Assembly: GCA_038258425.1 (NCBI GenBank)
Contig: JBBSPV010000002.1
Location: 62,001 to 126,000 of the forward strand
Length of the DNA: 64,000 nucleotides
From: DATLGB01 sp038258425
Lineage (GTDB): Bacteria > Actinomycetota > Thermoleophilia > Solirubrobacterales > Solirubrobacteraceae
Direction: 5' to 3'
A program made the position numbers and the translations under genes. Positions 29,530-37,994 of this stretch are shown here, piece after piece. The notes beneath the pieces are model-generated. The model was given only the letters and a program-made list of their open reading frames with translations. It made no database searches and was not told the origin of the DNA. The number at the start of each line of letters is the position of its first letter. Position 1 is the first letter of the stretch.

Positions 29530-31971
29530 ATGGATCCGGCGCTCGAGCAGCTCATCCTCGAGCGGCTCGGCGACAGCGACCTGCCCGAGGCCGCGCAGGA
29601 CCTCGTCCTCGCCGCCTGCGAGGGCGCCGCCGAGCTCGAGCGGGCGATTGGGGGCGACGCCGCGCCGCGCAAGACCGACGCGGCGCAGCTCGAGCTCACC
29701 GAGGCCCCGCCCGGCGCCTACCTGGAGTCGGTCGCGGTGCAGGGCTTTCGCGGCGTCGGCGAGGCCGCGACGCTTCCCCTGACCCCCGGGCCGGGCCTGA
29801 CCATCGTCGCGGGCCGCAACGGCTCGGGCAAGTCGTCCTTCGCCGAGGGCCTCGAGCTGCTCATGACCGGCGCGAGCACGCGCTGGGCGACGCGCACGGC
29901 GGTCTGGCGGGAGGGCTGGCAGAACCTCCACTTCGACGGGCCGACGATCGTCGAGGCGGCCGTCCTCGTCGACGGGCAGCCGGGTCGCACGAAGCTCCAG
30001 CGCTCGTGGGCGCACGGCGAGGCGCTCTCGCCCGGCGACTGCGCCGTGACCACGGGTGACGGCACCCAGACGACGCTCGACGCGCTCGGCTGGCCCGCTG
30101 CCCTCTCCCGCTACCGGCCCTTCCTCTCCTTCAACGAGCTCGGCCAGATGTTCGACGAGCTCAAGACGATGTACGACGCGCTGTCGGCCATTCTCGGCCT
30201 CGACGACATCGAGGCGCTCGCCCTCGCGCTGCGCGACGCCCGGCTCGCGCGCGATCGCGAGGCCAAGGCGCTGCGCCAGCGGCTCAAGGACCTCACGCAG
30301 CGGCTCGCCGCCATCGACGACGATCGCGCGCGCACCGTGTCGGCCGCGCTCGCCGCCGACCCGCCCGACCTCGACGCGGTCGAGCTCACTCTGGACGGCG
30401 TCGACGCCGGCACCGACCTGCACACCTTGCGCGACCTCGCGGCTCTGCGCGCCCCGACCATCGAGGCCGTCGACGGGGCACTCGAGGCGCTGCACGAGGC
30501 CCGCAAAGGCCTCGAGGCGTGCGCCGGAACGGACGCCGGCCGTGCGGCGAGCCTCGCGAAGCTCCTCGAGACCGCACTCGCCCACGACGAGCAGCACGCC
30601 GACGGCGACTGCCCGGTGTGCGGGACGACCGGCGTGCTCGACGAGGCCTGGCGGCTCGAGAGCGCGCGTGCCGTCGCGCGCCTGCAGGACGACGCGGGCG
30701 CCGCCCTGCGCGCCGAGCAGGCCGTGCGGACCGCGCGACGCCGTGTGAGCGACCTGCTGCCCGCGCAGCCGCCGCCCACGGTGAGCCGGGCGCGCGACCT
30801 CGGGCTCGACCCGAGCCCGCTGGAGGACGCCTGGGACGGCTGGCACGCGCAGCGCGACCGGCTCGACGACCCGGCCGAGCTCGCGCGGGCGCGCGAGGAG
30901 CTCGACCGGCTCCGCGACGCGGCGGCCGGCCTCGCCGCCGCCGCGACGGAGCAGCTCGAGCAGCGCGAGGACGCGTGGCGCCCGGTCGCGGTGGAGCTCA
31001 CCCGCTGGCTGCCGGAGGCGCGCTCGGCGGTGCGAGCCACGGCGGCGCTGCCGACCCTGAAGGCCGCCGAGGCCTGGGCGCGCGACGCGGCCGCCGCCCT
31101 GCGCACGCAGCGCCTCGAGCCGATCGCCGGCGCCGCGAAGGCCAACTGGGAAGCGCTGCGCCAGGGCTCCAACGTCTCGCTCGAGGGCTTCCACCTGCGC
31201 CGCCGGGGCAACAATCGCTCGGCTGAGGTCGACGTGCGCGTCGACGGCTCCGACGCCTCGGCCTTCGGCGTCATGAGCCAGGGCGAGCTGCACGCGCTGG
31301 CGATCTCCGTCTTCCTTCCGCGCGCGGCGCTGGCCGAGAGCCCGTTCCGGTTCATGGTCATCGACGACCCGGTGCAGTCGATGGACCCGTCCAAGGTCGA
31401 CGGGCTCGCGCGCGTGCTCGAGTCCGCCGCCCGCAGCCGCCAGGTCGTCGTCTTCACCCACGACGAGCGGCTGCCCGAGGCGGCCCGCCGGCTCGGCCTG
31501 GACGCGACGGTGCTCGAGGTCACGCGCCGGCCGGGCTCGGTGGTCGAGGTGCGCGAGTCGCGCTCGCCGGTCGAGCGCTACCTCGAGGACGCCCGGGCGC
31601 TCGTGCGCAGCGAGGGGGTGCCCGCTGAAGTCGCCGAGCGGGTCGTGCCCGGCTTCTGCCGCCACGCGCTCGAGGCCGCGTGCTCGCAGGCCGTGCGCCG
31701 CCGCCGGCTCGGCCGCGGCGACGCGCACGCCGACGTCGAGGCGACGCTCGCCGACGCCACGAAGCTCTACCCGCGGCTCGCGCTCGCCCTCCACGACGAC
31801 GAGCAGCGCACGTCCGACGTCCTCAGGACGATCGGAAACCGCTTCGGCAAGCAGCACATCGGGACGGTCAAGCTCGTCAACCAGGGCGCACACGAGCCGG
31901 TCGGCGTCGACCTCCGCGACCTCGTGCGCGACACCGGCGTGCTCGCCCACCAGCTCGCCGACGCGCAGTGA
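29530..31971 (+). CDS. SMC/Rad50-like AAA ATPase with zinc-hook motif
   Basis: An 813-residue ATPase. About 60 N-terminal residues precede 'ESVAVQGFRGVGEAATL', then Walker A GRNGSGKS at 95-102. A long helical middle carries CPVCG near residue 361, the position of a zinc hook or Cys turn. The ABC signature lies in 'MSQGELHALAISVFLPRA' and Walker B/D-loop in 'FMVIDDPVQSMDPSK', with a switch His in 'VVVFTHDERLPEA'. About 150 extra C-terminal residues (helical) follow. It is not RecF, RecN or SbcC by length and layout. Its stop overlaps the GTG of the next gene. Such ATPases often drive defence nucleases, yet no nuclease domain is visible in this protein. Confidence 0.82.
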   Translation: MDPALEQLILERLGDSDLPEAAQDLVLAACEGAAELERAIGGDAAPRKTDAAQLELTEAPPGAYLESVAVQGFRGVGEAATLPLTPGPGLTIVAGRNGSGKSSFAEGLELLMTGASTRWATRTAVWREGWQNLHFDGPTIVEAAVLVDGQPGRTKLQRSWAHGEALSPGDCAVTTGDGTQTTLDALGWPAALSRYRPFLSFNELGQMFDELKTMYDALSAILGLDDIEALALALRDARLARDREAKALRQRLKDLTQRLAAIDDDRARTVSAALAADPPDLDAVELTLDGVDAGTDLHTLRDLAALRAPTIEAVDGALEALHEARKGLEACAGTDAGRAASLAKLLETALAHDEQHADGDCPVCGTTGVLDEAWRLESARAVARLQDDAGAALRAEQAVRTARRRVSDLLPAQPPPTVSRARDLGLDPSPLEDAWDGWHAQRDRLDDPAELARAREELDRLRDAAAGLAAAATEQLEQREDAWRPVAVELTRWLPEARSAVRATAALPTLKAAEAWARDAAAALRTQRLEPIAGAAKANWEALRQGSNVSLEGFHLRRRGNNRSAEVDVRVDGSDASAFGVMSQGELHALAISVFLPRAALAESPFRFMVIDDPVQSMDPSKVDGLARVLESAARSRQVVVFTHDERLPEAARRLGLDATVLEVTRRPGSVVEVRESRSPVERYLEDARALVRSEGVPAEVAERVVPGFCRHALEAACSQAVRRRRLGRGDAHADVEATLADATKLYPRLALALHDDEQRTSDVLRTIGNRFGKQHIGTVKLVNQGAHEPVGVDLRDLVRDTGVLAHQLADAQ

Positions 31972-32357
31972 CCGCGGCCGAGTTGCTCGCGGCCGCCCGG
32001 ACGCTCGTCGACACGCGCGGCGACGAGCTCACCGGGCTGTGGCCGCGAGCCGCCGCGCTCGCCGGCCGGCAGGCGCTGGAGGCGGCGCTCGACGACCTGT
32101 GGGCCGTGCGCGCGCCGGGCCTCGAGGCCGCGAGCGCCCGCGCCCAGCTCGACTGCCTGCCGGACTACCTCGGCGACCGCCGGCTGGCCGGCGAGGCGGC
32201 CTCCGCCTGGGCCGCGCTGTCGACGGCCTGCCACCACCACGACTACGAGCTCATCCCGACGGCCGACGAGCTGCAGGCGCGCTTCGCCGTCGTCGAGCGA
32301 TTGGTCGCCCGGGTGGGCGTGACCGCACCCCGCCCGTCATCCGTCCGACCTGCTTGA
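31968..32357 (+). CDS. Small helical protein coupled to the ATPase gene
   Basis: A 129-residue, helix-rich protein starting at a GTG that overlaps the ATPase stop (GTGA). It reads 'ARTLVDTRGDELTGLWPRAAALAGRQALEAALDDLWAVRAPG' and later 'ALSTACHHHDYELIPTADELQARFAVVERLVARV'. The helical bundle and late His cluster recall HEPN-like or DUF4145-like partner proteins, but no R-x4-6-H catalytic motif can be assigned safely. It is most likely a subunit of the same module as the ATPase. Confidence 0.65.
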   Translation: MTAAELLAAARTLVDTRGDELTGLWPRAAALAGRQALEAALDDLWAVRAPGLEAASARAQLDCLPDYLGDRRLAGEAASAWAALSTACHHHDYELIPTADELQARFAVVERLVARVGVTAPRPSSVRPA

Positions 32358-32417
32358 CGCCGCCCGGAGGAGGCGGCAGGGTAGCGGCGACCCGCCAATT
32401 TCATCCGGAGGTCGTTC

Positions 32418-33059
32418 ATGCGGAGGTTGTTCAGCCGGCGCCCGTCGCCCGCGCTCGCCGTCTCGCTCGTCGCACTGTTCGTGGCCCTCGGCGGCACGTC
32501 GTACGCCGCCATCGTGATCACGAGCAAGAACATCAAGAACGGCACGATCCGCGGTCGTGACGTCCACAAGAGCACGCTCACTGGCCGCAACGTCAAGAAC
32601 CGCTCGCTGACGGCCTCCGACGTCAAGAACAACACGCTCACGAGCAAGCAGATCGCCGAGTCCAAGCTCGGGACGGTGCCCTCGGCGGCGACCGCCAACG
32701 ACGCGACGCAGCTCGGCGGCAAGCCGGCGAGCGCCTACGGGGCGGCCAGCCGCTGGGTCCTCATCTCGAGCACCGGGACGATCCTCGCCCAGTCCGGCGG
32801 CTTCGCGGCGCCGAGCCACGTCGCCGCAACCGGGATCTACACCGTCGGCGTCGGAGCGAGCGCCGCGAACCTCCCCCTCACCGCGACGGTGAACTATGGG
32901 ACCCCGGGCGTGGCCGTCGTGGCGCCCTGCGGCGGCACGGCGAACAACCCAGGGGGCATCAACTGCAGCGGCATCAACAGCCCGACGCAGGTGATCGCCC
33001 GCACGTACAACCTCGCCGGCGGACTCACCGATCGCACGTTCTACCTGACGATCGGCTGA
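32418..33059 (+). CDS. Secreted repeat protein typical of Thermoleophilia
   Basis: A 213-residue exported protein. The N-terminus 'ALAVSLVALFVALGGTSYAA' is a signal segment highly characteristic of Solirubrobacterales proteins. It is followed by short repeats of the form 'S/TKNIKNGTIRGRDVHKSTLTGRNVKNRSLTASDVKNNTLTSKQI', which predict a regular extended or beta-solenoid-like stalk, then a beta-rich C-terminal domain with two Cys. It is probably a surface or wall protein of unknown role. Useful here as a taxonomic marker. Confidence 0.82.
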   Translation: MRRLFSRRPSPALAVSLVALFVALGGTSYAAIVITSKNIKNGTIRGRDVHKSTLTGRNVKNRSLTASDVKNNTLTSKQIAESKLGTVPSAATANDATQLGGKPASAYGAASRWVLISSTGTILAQSGGFAAPSHVAATGIYTVGVGASAANLPLTATVNYGTPGVAVVAPCGGTANNPGGINCSGINSPTQVIARTYNLAGGLTDRTFYLTIG

Positions 33060-33068
33060 CTCCGGGCT

Positions 33069-33094
33069 GGGCGCGGCGCTCCGGCGCCGCGCCC
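33069..33094 (+). terminator. 11-bp stem hairpin terminator
   Basis: GGGCGCGGCGC (33069-33079) pairs perfectly with GCGCCGCGCCC (33084-33094) around TCCG, 9 nt after the stop of the repeat protein gene. The rest of the gap to 33286 contains no gene that I can support. Confidence 0.65.
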
Positions 33095-33286
33095 GGACCA
33101 GCGCACCGCCAGGCAGTACAGCCCGCATCTCGGCGAGGCGGCTTCCGCCTTCGCTCTCACTTCGCGCGGTCAGGCAGGCACGGTGGGACGACGCGGCGGA
33201 CGCGCAGCCGAGCTACTGGCCGTGCACCTTGTCCGCGTCCCGCCCGGACGACCGCCGGCGCGCAGGCGTCCGATGACGGCCTGCGG

Positions 33287-33511
33287 CTAGGCCGCGGCGC
33301 GCAGGTCGAGCCGGTAGAAGCGCGGGTCGATCAGGTCGGCGCGCGACCAGTCGATGTCGGCCGCGGCCGCGGCGCGGCCGAGGGCGCGCCCGCGCTCGAT
33401 CGGCACCGGCCCGCGGACGGCGACGCCGCCGGCTGCGAGGGGGTGCTCGGCGCGGCGGGCCGCGGTGACGCTGGCGAGGGTCTGCTGGCGCTTGGTCTTG
33501 AGAAGGGGCAT
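33287..33511 (-). CDS. Small hypothetical protein
   Basis: A 74-residue basic protein ('MPLLKTKRQQTLASVTAARRAEHPL...WSRADLIDPRFYRLDLRAAA'). No family is recognised. The frame is open to 33658, but sequence before ATG 33511 is not coding-like. Divergent from the following secreted protein. Confidence 0.5.
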   Translation of the reverse strand: MPLLKTKRQQTLASVTAARRAEHPLAAGGVAVRGPVPIERGRALGRAAAAADIDWSRADLIDPRFYRLDLRAAA

Positions 33512-33684
33512 TCCGGGGGTCTCCGTTCGGCGTCCGTGCCGTTCGTGGTTCGTTCCCATTGAACGCTGCGGTTCGCCGTTTCTTGCGCTTCGTCGGACGG
33601 CCTGCCGGATCGGGTCGGCGTCAACATCCGTCCAGAGCCAGTCGTCGCAAGCCAGCATTGGGCGCCCCCATCGTTGGGGTAGCC

Positions 33685-34386
33685 GTGACCAAGCTCATCA
33701 AAGGCGCGACGGCGGTCTTGCTGCTTCTCGCGATCGGTGCGTTCCTCGGCATGGGCCTTCAGGCGCGAGAGGCGACCGGACCGACCACGGCTCGGGCGGC
33801 GGCGTCGACGCCCACACTGAGACCCACGGCGACGGCGCGGCACCGGCGTCCGCGCCCTCGTCCCCGCGCCTCCACGACCGCGACCGCGACCCCGGCTGGA
33901 ACGCCGGCGCCTCCAGCGCCGGCGTTCGAGTTCTGCGACACCAACATCCGCGCCCGAACTCCGACGACGAGCTGTCCCTTCGCGGAGAACGTCTTCTACG
34001 CCTACTACCGGGAGACCGCGGGCTACGGCGGGGCCGCGAGCGTGCAGGCCTGGAGCCCCATCACCCGTCGGACGTACCGCCTCGAGTGCACCGCAGCCGT
34101 CGTCTGCGCGTCGGCAGACGGCGCCGAGGTTCGCTTCCCGGCGGCCGCCGTCGAGGCCTACGACGCGGACCAGGCCGACGCCTACGCGCGGACGCACGAC
34201 GTCGGTCCCGACGCGGCTCCCGACGACGAGACCCAAGGCCTGGGCAGCGGGGAGGGGCCGAACCCGTCCAACGAGATTCCCAACTACGACGAGGGCAACG
34301 GCTACCCGGTCCGATGCTCCGACGGCATGTGGTCGAGATCTGGCGGCCTCCAGGGCGCATGCTCCGGCCACGGGGGCGTCGGCTGA
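33685..34386 (+). CDS. Membrane-anchored secreted protein with C-terminal Cys motif
   Basis: A 233-residue protein from GTG 33685. Residues 5-25 ('IKGATAVLLLLAIGAFLGMGL') form a signal or anchor helix. A Pro/Thr/Arg-rich linker follows, then 'NIRARTPTTSCPFAENVFYAYYRE', a fold frequent in actinobacterial secreted proteins, and a C-terminal 'GYPVRCSDGMWSRSGGLQGACSGHGGV', which resembles the DUF3761-type calcium or wall-binding tail. Upstream in-frame starts exist (33559). Likely cell-surface, function unknown. Confidence 0.65.
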   Translation: MTKLIKGATAVLLLLAIGAFLGMGLQAREATGPTTARAAASTPTLRPTATARHRRPRPRPRASTTATATPAGTPAPPAPAFEFCDTNIRARTPTTSCPFAENVFYAYYRETAGYGGAASVQAWSPITRRTYRLECTAAVVCASADGAEVRFPAAAVEAYDADQADAYARTHDVGPDAAPDDETQGLGSGEGPNPSNEIPNYDEGNGYPVRCSDGMWSRSGGLQGACSGHGGVG

Positions 34387-34393
34387 GCCACCC

Positions 34394-35677
34394 TCACTCC
34401 GCCGCGTCGGCGTGCTCGAGCAGCAGCGCCCGCTCGCGCGCGTTCTGCGTCATGGCCGCCGCCCGCTCGTACTCGGCCCGGGCCTCCGCGCCGCGGCCGA
34501 GCTTCGCGAGCAGGTCGGCGCGGACGCTCGCGAGCAGGTGGTAGCCGTCGAGCGCGCCGGTCTCGGCGATCGCGTCGGCGAGCTCGAGGCCGGCCGCCGG
34601 GCCGAAGGCCATGCCGAGCGCGACGGCCCGGTTGAGCTCGACGACGGGGGATGGGGCGATCTGCGAGAGCGCGTCGTAGAGCGCCGCGATGCGCGGCCAG
34701 TCCGTCGCCTGCGGCGTGCGGGCCCGCGCGTGGCAGGCGGCGATCGCGGCCTGCAGCGCGTACGGGCCGAGGGTCCCGCCGAGCGCCTCGACGCGGTCGA
34801 GCGCCTTGAGGCCGCGGCCGATCAGCACGAAGTCCCAACGCGAGCGGTCCTGGTCGAGCAGGAGCACCGGCTCGCCGGCCGGCCCGAGCCGCGCGCGCAG
34901 CCGCGAGGCCTGGAGCTCCATGAGCGACGCCAGCCCGTGGACCTCCGGTTCGCCGGGCGCCAGCCCCTGCAGCACGCGTCCGAGCCGCAGCGCGTCCTCG
35001 CACAGCGCGGGCCGCGTCCAGTCCTCGCCGGCGGTCGCCGCGTAGCCCTCGTTGAAGATCAGGTAGACGACCTCGAGCACGGCCGGCAGGCGCTCGGCGA
35101 GCTCGGCGCCGCGGGGCACCTCGAAGGACACCTCCGCGGCGGCGAGCGTCTTCCTGGCCCGCACGATGCGCTGGGCGAGGGTCGGCTCGGGCACGAGGTA
35201 GGCGCGCGCGATCTCGGCCGTCGTGAGCCCGCCGACCAGGCGCAGGGTCAGCGCGATGCGCGCCTCGAGGGAGAGGACGGGATGGCAGCAGGCGAAGATG
35301 AGGCTCAGCAGGTCGTCGCCGACCTCGTCGTCGAGCGCCGCGTCGAGGTCGGCGCCGTCACCGCCGTGGCGCTCGAGGTCGCGGCCGAGCTCCTCGTGCT
35401 TGCGCCGCAGCGTCGCGTCCCGGCGCAGCCGGTCGATCCCGCGGTGCTTCGCGGTGGCCATGAGCCAGGCGCCCGGGTTGTCCGGGACGCCCGCCTGCGG
35501 CCAGGTCTCCAGGGCGGCGACGAGCGCCTCCTGGGCGAGGTCCTCGGCGGCGCCGACGTCGCGCGTCAGCCGCGCGAGCCCGGCGATCAGGCGGGCCGAC
35601 TCGATCCGCCAGACCGCGTCGATCGCGCGATGGGCCTCGGGCGCCGCCACGCCCGCGATTGCAGCACACGCGGTCAC
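34394..35677 (-). CDS. ECF42-type RNA polymerase sigma factor
   Basis: A 427-residue sigma factor. Region 2 is 'LARLTRDVGAAEDLAQEALVAALETWPQAGVPDNPGAWLMATAKHRGIDRLRRD' (about 37-90), region 4 'LTLRLVGGLTTAEIARAYLVPEPTLAQRIVRARKTL' (about 143-178), and a long C-terminal TPR-like/DUF6596 domain follows ('LIFNEGYAATAGEDW'), the hallmark of ECF42, which uses this domain in place of an anti-sigma factor. The GTG start overlaps the stop of the DGPF gene (GTGA). Members control small defence or detoxification regulons. Region 2 and 4 motifs look complete. Confidence 0.87.
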   Translation of the reverse strand: MTACAAIAGVAAPEAHRAIDAVWRIESARLIAGLARLTRDVGAAEDLAQEALVAALETWPQAGVPDNPGAWLMATAKHRGIDRLRRDATLRRKHEELGRDLERHGGDGADLDAALDDEVGDDLLSLIFACCHPVLSLEARIALTLRLVGGLTTAEIARAYLVPEPTLAQRIVRARKTLAAAEVSFEVPRGAELAERLPAVLEVVYLIFNEGYAATAGEDWTRPALCEDALRLGRVLQGLAPGEPEVHGLASLMELQASRLRARLGPAGEPVLLLDQDRSRWDFVLIGRGLKALDRVEALGGTLGPYALQAAIAACHARARTPQATDWPRIAALYDALSQIAPSPVVELNRAVALGMAFGPAAGLELADAIAETGALDGYHLLASVRADLLAKLGRGAEARAEYERAAAMTQNARERALLLEHADAAE

Positions 35678-36054
35678 CCGGCGGGGGCGTCCTCGCCGAA
35701 GTCGTCGGCCTCGAAGACCTGGCGCAGCTCGACCTCGAAGGCGTTGTCCTCGGGGTTGGGGATCCGCCGGGCCCACTCGATGGCCTCGTCGCGGGTGCGG
35801 ACCTGCAGCAGCCACCAGCCGGCGATCAGCTCCTTCGTCTCCGCGAACGGCCCGTCGACGACGGTCGTGGCCCCGCCGGGGGAGAAGGAGACGCGCGCGC
35901 CCTTCGAGCTCGGCTGCAGGCCCTCGCCGGCGAGCATGACGCCCGCCTTGGCGAGCTCGTCGTTGTAGGCGTTCATCTCGGTCAGCAGCTGGTCGCCCGG
36001 CATCACGCCGGCCTCGGTCTCGTCCGTCGCCCTGATCATGACCATGAAGCGCAT
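35674..36054 (-). CDS. DGPF (YCII-related) domain protein
   Basis: A 126-residue protein of the YCII/DGPF family: 'MRFMVMIRATDETEAGVMP' at the start, 'GARVSFSPGGATTVVDGPFAETKELIAGWWLLQV' with the name-giving DGPFAET motif, and 'EAIEWARRIP' after it. DGPF genes are obligate neighbours of ECF42 sigma genes and are their usual target or partner. It is translated first in the pair, with the sigma start overlapping its stop. Confidence 0.88.
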   Translation of the reverse strand: MRFMVMIRATDETEAGVMPGDQLLTEMNAYNDELAKAGVMLAGEGLQPSSKGARVSFSPGGATTVVDGPFAETKELIAGWWLLQVRTRDEAIEWARRIPNPEDNAFEVELRQVFEADDFGEDAPAG

Positions 36055-36214
36055 GCGTTCCTCTCGTAGGTGGTTGGCCGTCTACCGGCGCGACGAACGG
36101 GAGCGGACAGAATCGACACGGGCGTCGGATCCGGATGGCATGCTCTGTCAGACCCGGGTCCGGACCGCCGACCCGACCGCCATGACCCCCGTGCGTGTCG
36201 CGCCCCGCCTCGAC

Positions 36215-36842
36215 CATGCGCTCCGCCGCCCGCCCCCTCGCCGACCATGAGCTCCAGCGCCTCGACGCGCCGGGGCTGTTCCGTCACCTGCTCGCCATGC
36301 GCGACGCCGGGGAGGCCGAGGCGGCGACGCGCGCGATGTGGTTCGTCCTCTGGCAGCGGCAGCGGTGGGTGCGGGCCAAGCTCGCGGTCAAGCTGCCGGC
36401 GGAGGTCGTCGACGACTGGGTCCCGGAGGTCTTCGACCGCGTGGTCGACTCGAGCTTCGACGGCGCGAGCGAGGGTGAGCTGGTGAACTGGCTGAAGGTC
36501 ATCATCGCCCGCGCGATCGCCGACTTCCACCGCGGTCGCGAGGGGCGCCGGCAGCGCGACGACCGCGCGGGCGCGGCGCGGATCGGAGACGACGACCGGC
36601 CGGCGGAGGCGGGCGCGGACGACCTCGGCTACGAGCTCGTCGGCGAGCGCCAGATCGTCGCGACGGTGCTCGCGGCCCGCTCGGCGGCGCATCGCGAGGC
36701 GATCGAGCTCGCGTACTTCGCCGACCAGCCCGCCCGGGCCGTGGCCGAGCGGACCGGGCTCACCGAGGCAAACGTCTACCAGCTCGTGAAGCGCTTCAAG
36801 GACGACTGCCGCGCCGAGGCGGGTAGCGGGGAGCCAGGATGA
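36215..36842 (+). CDS. Sigma-70 family RNA polymerase sigma factor
   Basis: A protein of about 208 residues. An N-terminal helical part precedes region 2-like 'VVDDWVPEVFDRVVDSSFDGASEGELVNWLKVIIARAIADFHRGREGRR' and a clear region 4 HTH 'REAIELAYFADQPARAVAERTGLTEANVYQLVKRFKDDCR'. It lacks the strong ECF region 2 consensus, so the subgroup is unclear. ATG 36215 or GTG 36195 may be the start. Its stop overlaps the next ATG (36839-36842), so it is coupled to an XRE-like partner that may act as its regulator. Confidence 0.72.
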
Positions 36843-37462
36843 GCGGCGTCGACGGGCTCTTCGAGGCTTACAAGGCCGCCTACCGCGCGGGGGAGGAGCC
36901 GGGCGGCCACGACTACGTCGCGCGGGCGGCGCCGGCCGAGCGGCCGCTGCTCGAGAGCCTCATCGACGCGTTCCTCGACGCGGCGCCCGTGCCCTCGGGC
37001 GCGCCGCCCGCGGCCTTCCGCGACGACCCGCTCGCCCAGCGGGTGATGGCCCGGGTCGAGCCCGCGCTGCGGACGCACGAGACGTGGGAGACCGTCCTGC
37101 CCGCGGCGCGGCACGCGGCGGAGATCACCCGCTCGACGCTCGTCTCCCGCCTGGCGGGCGTGCTCGGCGTCGGCGACCGCGAGGACAGGGTCGCCGCCTA
37201 CTACCACCGCATGGAGAGCGGGACGCTGGACCCGGCCGGGGTCTCGGACCGGGTGCTCGCGGCGCTCGAGCGGGTCGTCGGCGTCCCGGCGCAGCGCCTG
37301 CGCGACGTGGGCGCGCGGCGCGGGCCGGGCGCGCTCGGCTCCGGGGCGGTCTTCGCGCGCACGACGCACGCGCTCGAGGACCGCGCGGCGCCCCCGACCG
37401 CCGCCGAGCCCGTCGCGCCGGAGGGCCGCGACGAGGTCGACGAGCTGTTCCTCGGGGGCTGA
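36839..37462 (+). CDS. XRE-like protein coupled to sigma factor
   Basis: A 207-residue protein. The middle part 'RSTLVSRLAGVLGVGDREDRVAAYYHRMESGTLDPAGVSDRVLAALERVVGV' (about 100-150) resembles an XRE-type helix-turn-helix, while the N-terminus is a helical 'EAYKAAYRAGEEPGGHDYVARA' segment and the C-terminus is acidic and disordered. I infer a regulator of the sigma factor, perhaps an anti-sigma or co-activator. No metal-binding ZAS motif (HxxxCxxC) is present, so it is not a classical zinc anti-sigma factor. Confidence 0.55.
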   Translation: MSGVDGLFEAYKAAYRAGEEPGGHDYVARAAPAERPLLESLIDAFLDAAPVPSGAPPAAFRDDPLAQRVMARVEPALRTHETWETVLPAARHAAEITRSTLVSRLAGVLGVGDREDRVAAYYHRMESGTLDPAGVSDRVLAALERVVGVPAQRLRDVGARRGPGALGSGAVFARTTHALEDRAAPPTAAEPVAPEGRDEVDELFLGG

Positions 37463-37471
37463 GGCCCGGCC

Positions 37472-37966
37472 ATGGTCGCGTACTCGCCGGAGGAGTGGAA
37501 GGACCTGTTCGTGGCGAGCGCCGGGGCCTCGGCGGCGCTGACCGGCCTCGTGTTCGTGGCGGTCTCGATCAACCTCGAGCGCATCCTGGCATACCCGGGC
37601 CTGCCCGAGCGGGCGCTGCAGACCGTGCTGCTGCTGCTCGCCGTCGTGGTCGTGTCCATCCTCGGGCTCGTGCCCGGGCAGAGCCGGACCGCGCTCGGCG
37701 TCGAGCTGCTCGTCGCAGGTCTCGCCTCCGCGGCGTTGGTGGGCCTCCTCTTCCGCTCCGCCGATCGCCAGTCGGGCGGTGACCGGTCCTACCTGCTGGG
37801 TCACGTGCTGCTCGTCACCCCGGGGCTGCTGCTGCTCATCGTCGGCAGCGTCAGCGTGCTGGCCGGGGCGGGTGGCGGCCTGTACTGGACGCTGGCCGGC
37901 ATCGTCGTGGCCTTCCTCGGCGCGGTGGTCAACGCCTGGGTGCTGCTCGTCGAGATCCTGCGGTAG
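37472..37966 (+). CDS. Four-helix membrane protein
   Basis: A 164-residue integral membrane protein with about four hydrophobic segments ('SAALTGLVFVAVSINLERIL', 'ALQTVLLLLAVVVVSILGLV', 'LGVELLVAGLASAALVGLLF', 'VLLVTPGLLLLIVGSVSVLAG', plus a last 'AGIVVAFLGAVVNAWVLLVEIL'). The opening 'EEWKDLFVASAGASAALTGLVFVAVSINL' matches a small actinobacterial family without assigned function. It lies 9 bp after the sigma partner gene on the same strand. Confidence 0.7.
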   Translation: MVAYSPEEWKDLFVASAGASAALTGLVFVAVSINLERILAYPGLPERALQTVLLLLAVVVVSILGLVPGQSRTALGVELLVAGLASAALVGLLFRSADRQSGGDRSYLLGHVLLVTPGLLLLIVGSVSVLAGAGGGLYWTLAGIVVAFLGAVVNAWVLLVEILR

Positions 37967-37994
37967 GGATCGGCGGGCCGGGTAGGTCTCCGGT

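Noticed and set aside
28678..31950. 1090-codon open frame on the minus strand opposite the ATPase gene
   Set aside because: Apart from its last 272 codons, which are the ImmA/IrrE gene, it is the antisense shadow of the ATPase: its translation is Arg/Gly/Val-rich with no motifs, while the plus strand carries the complete ABC-ATPase motif set.
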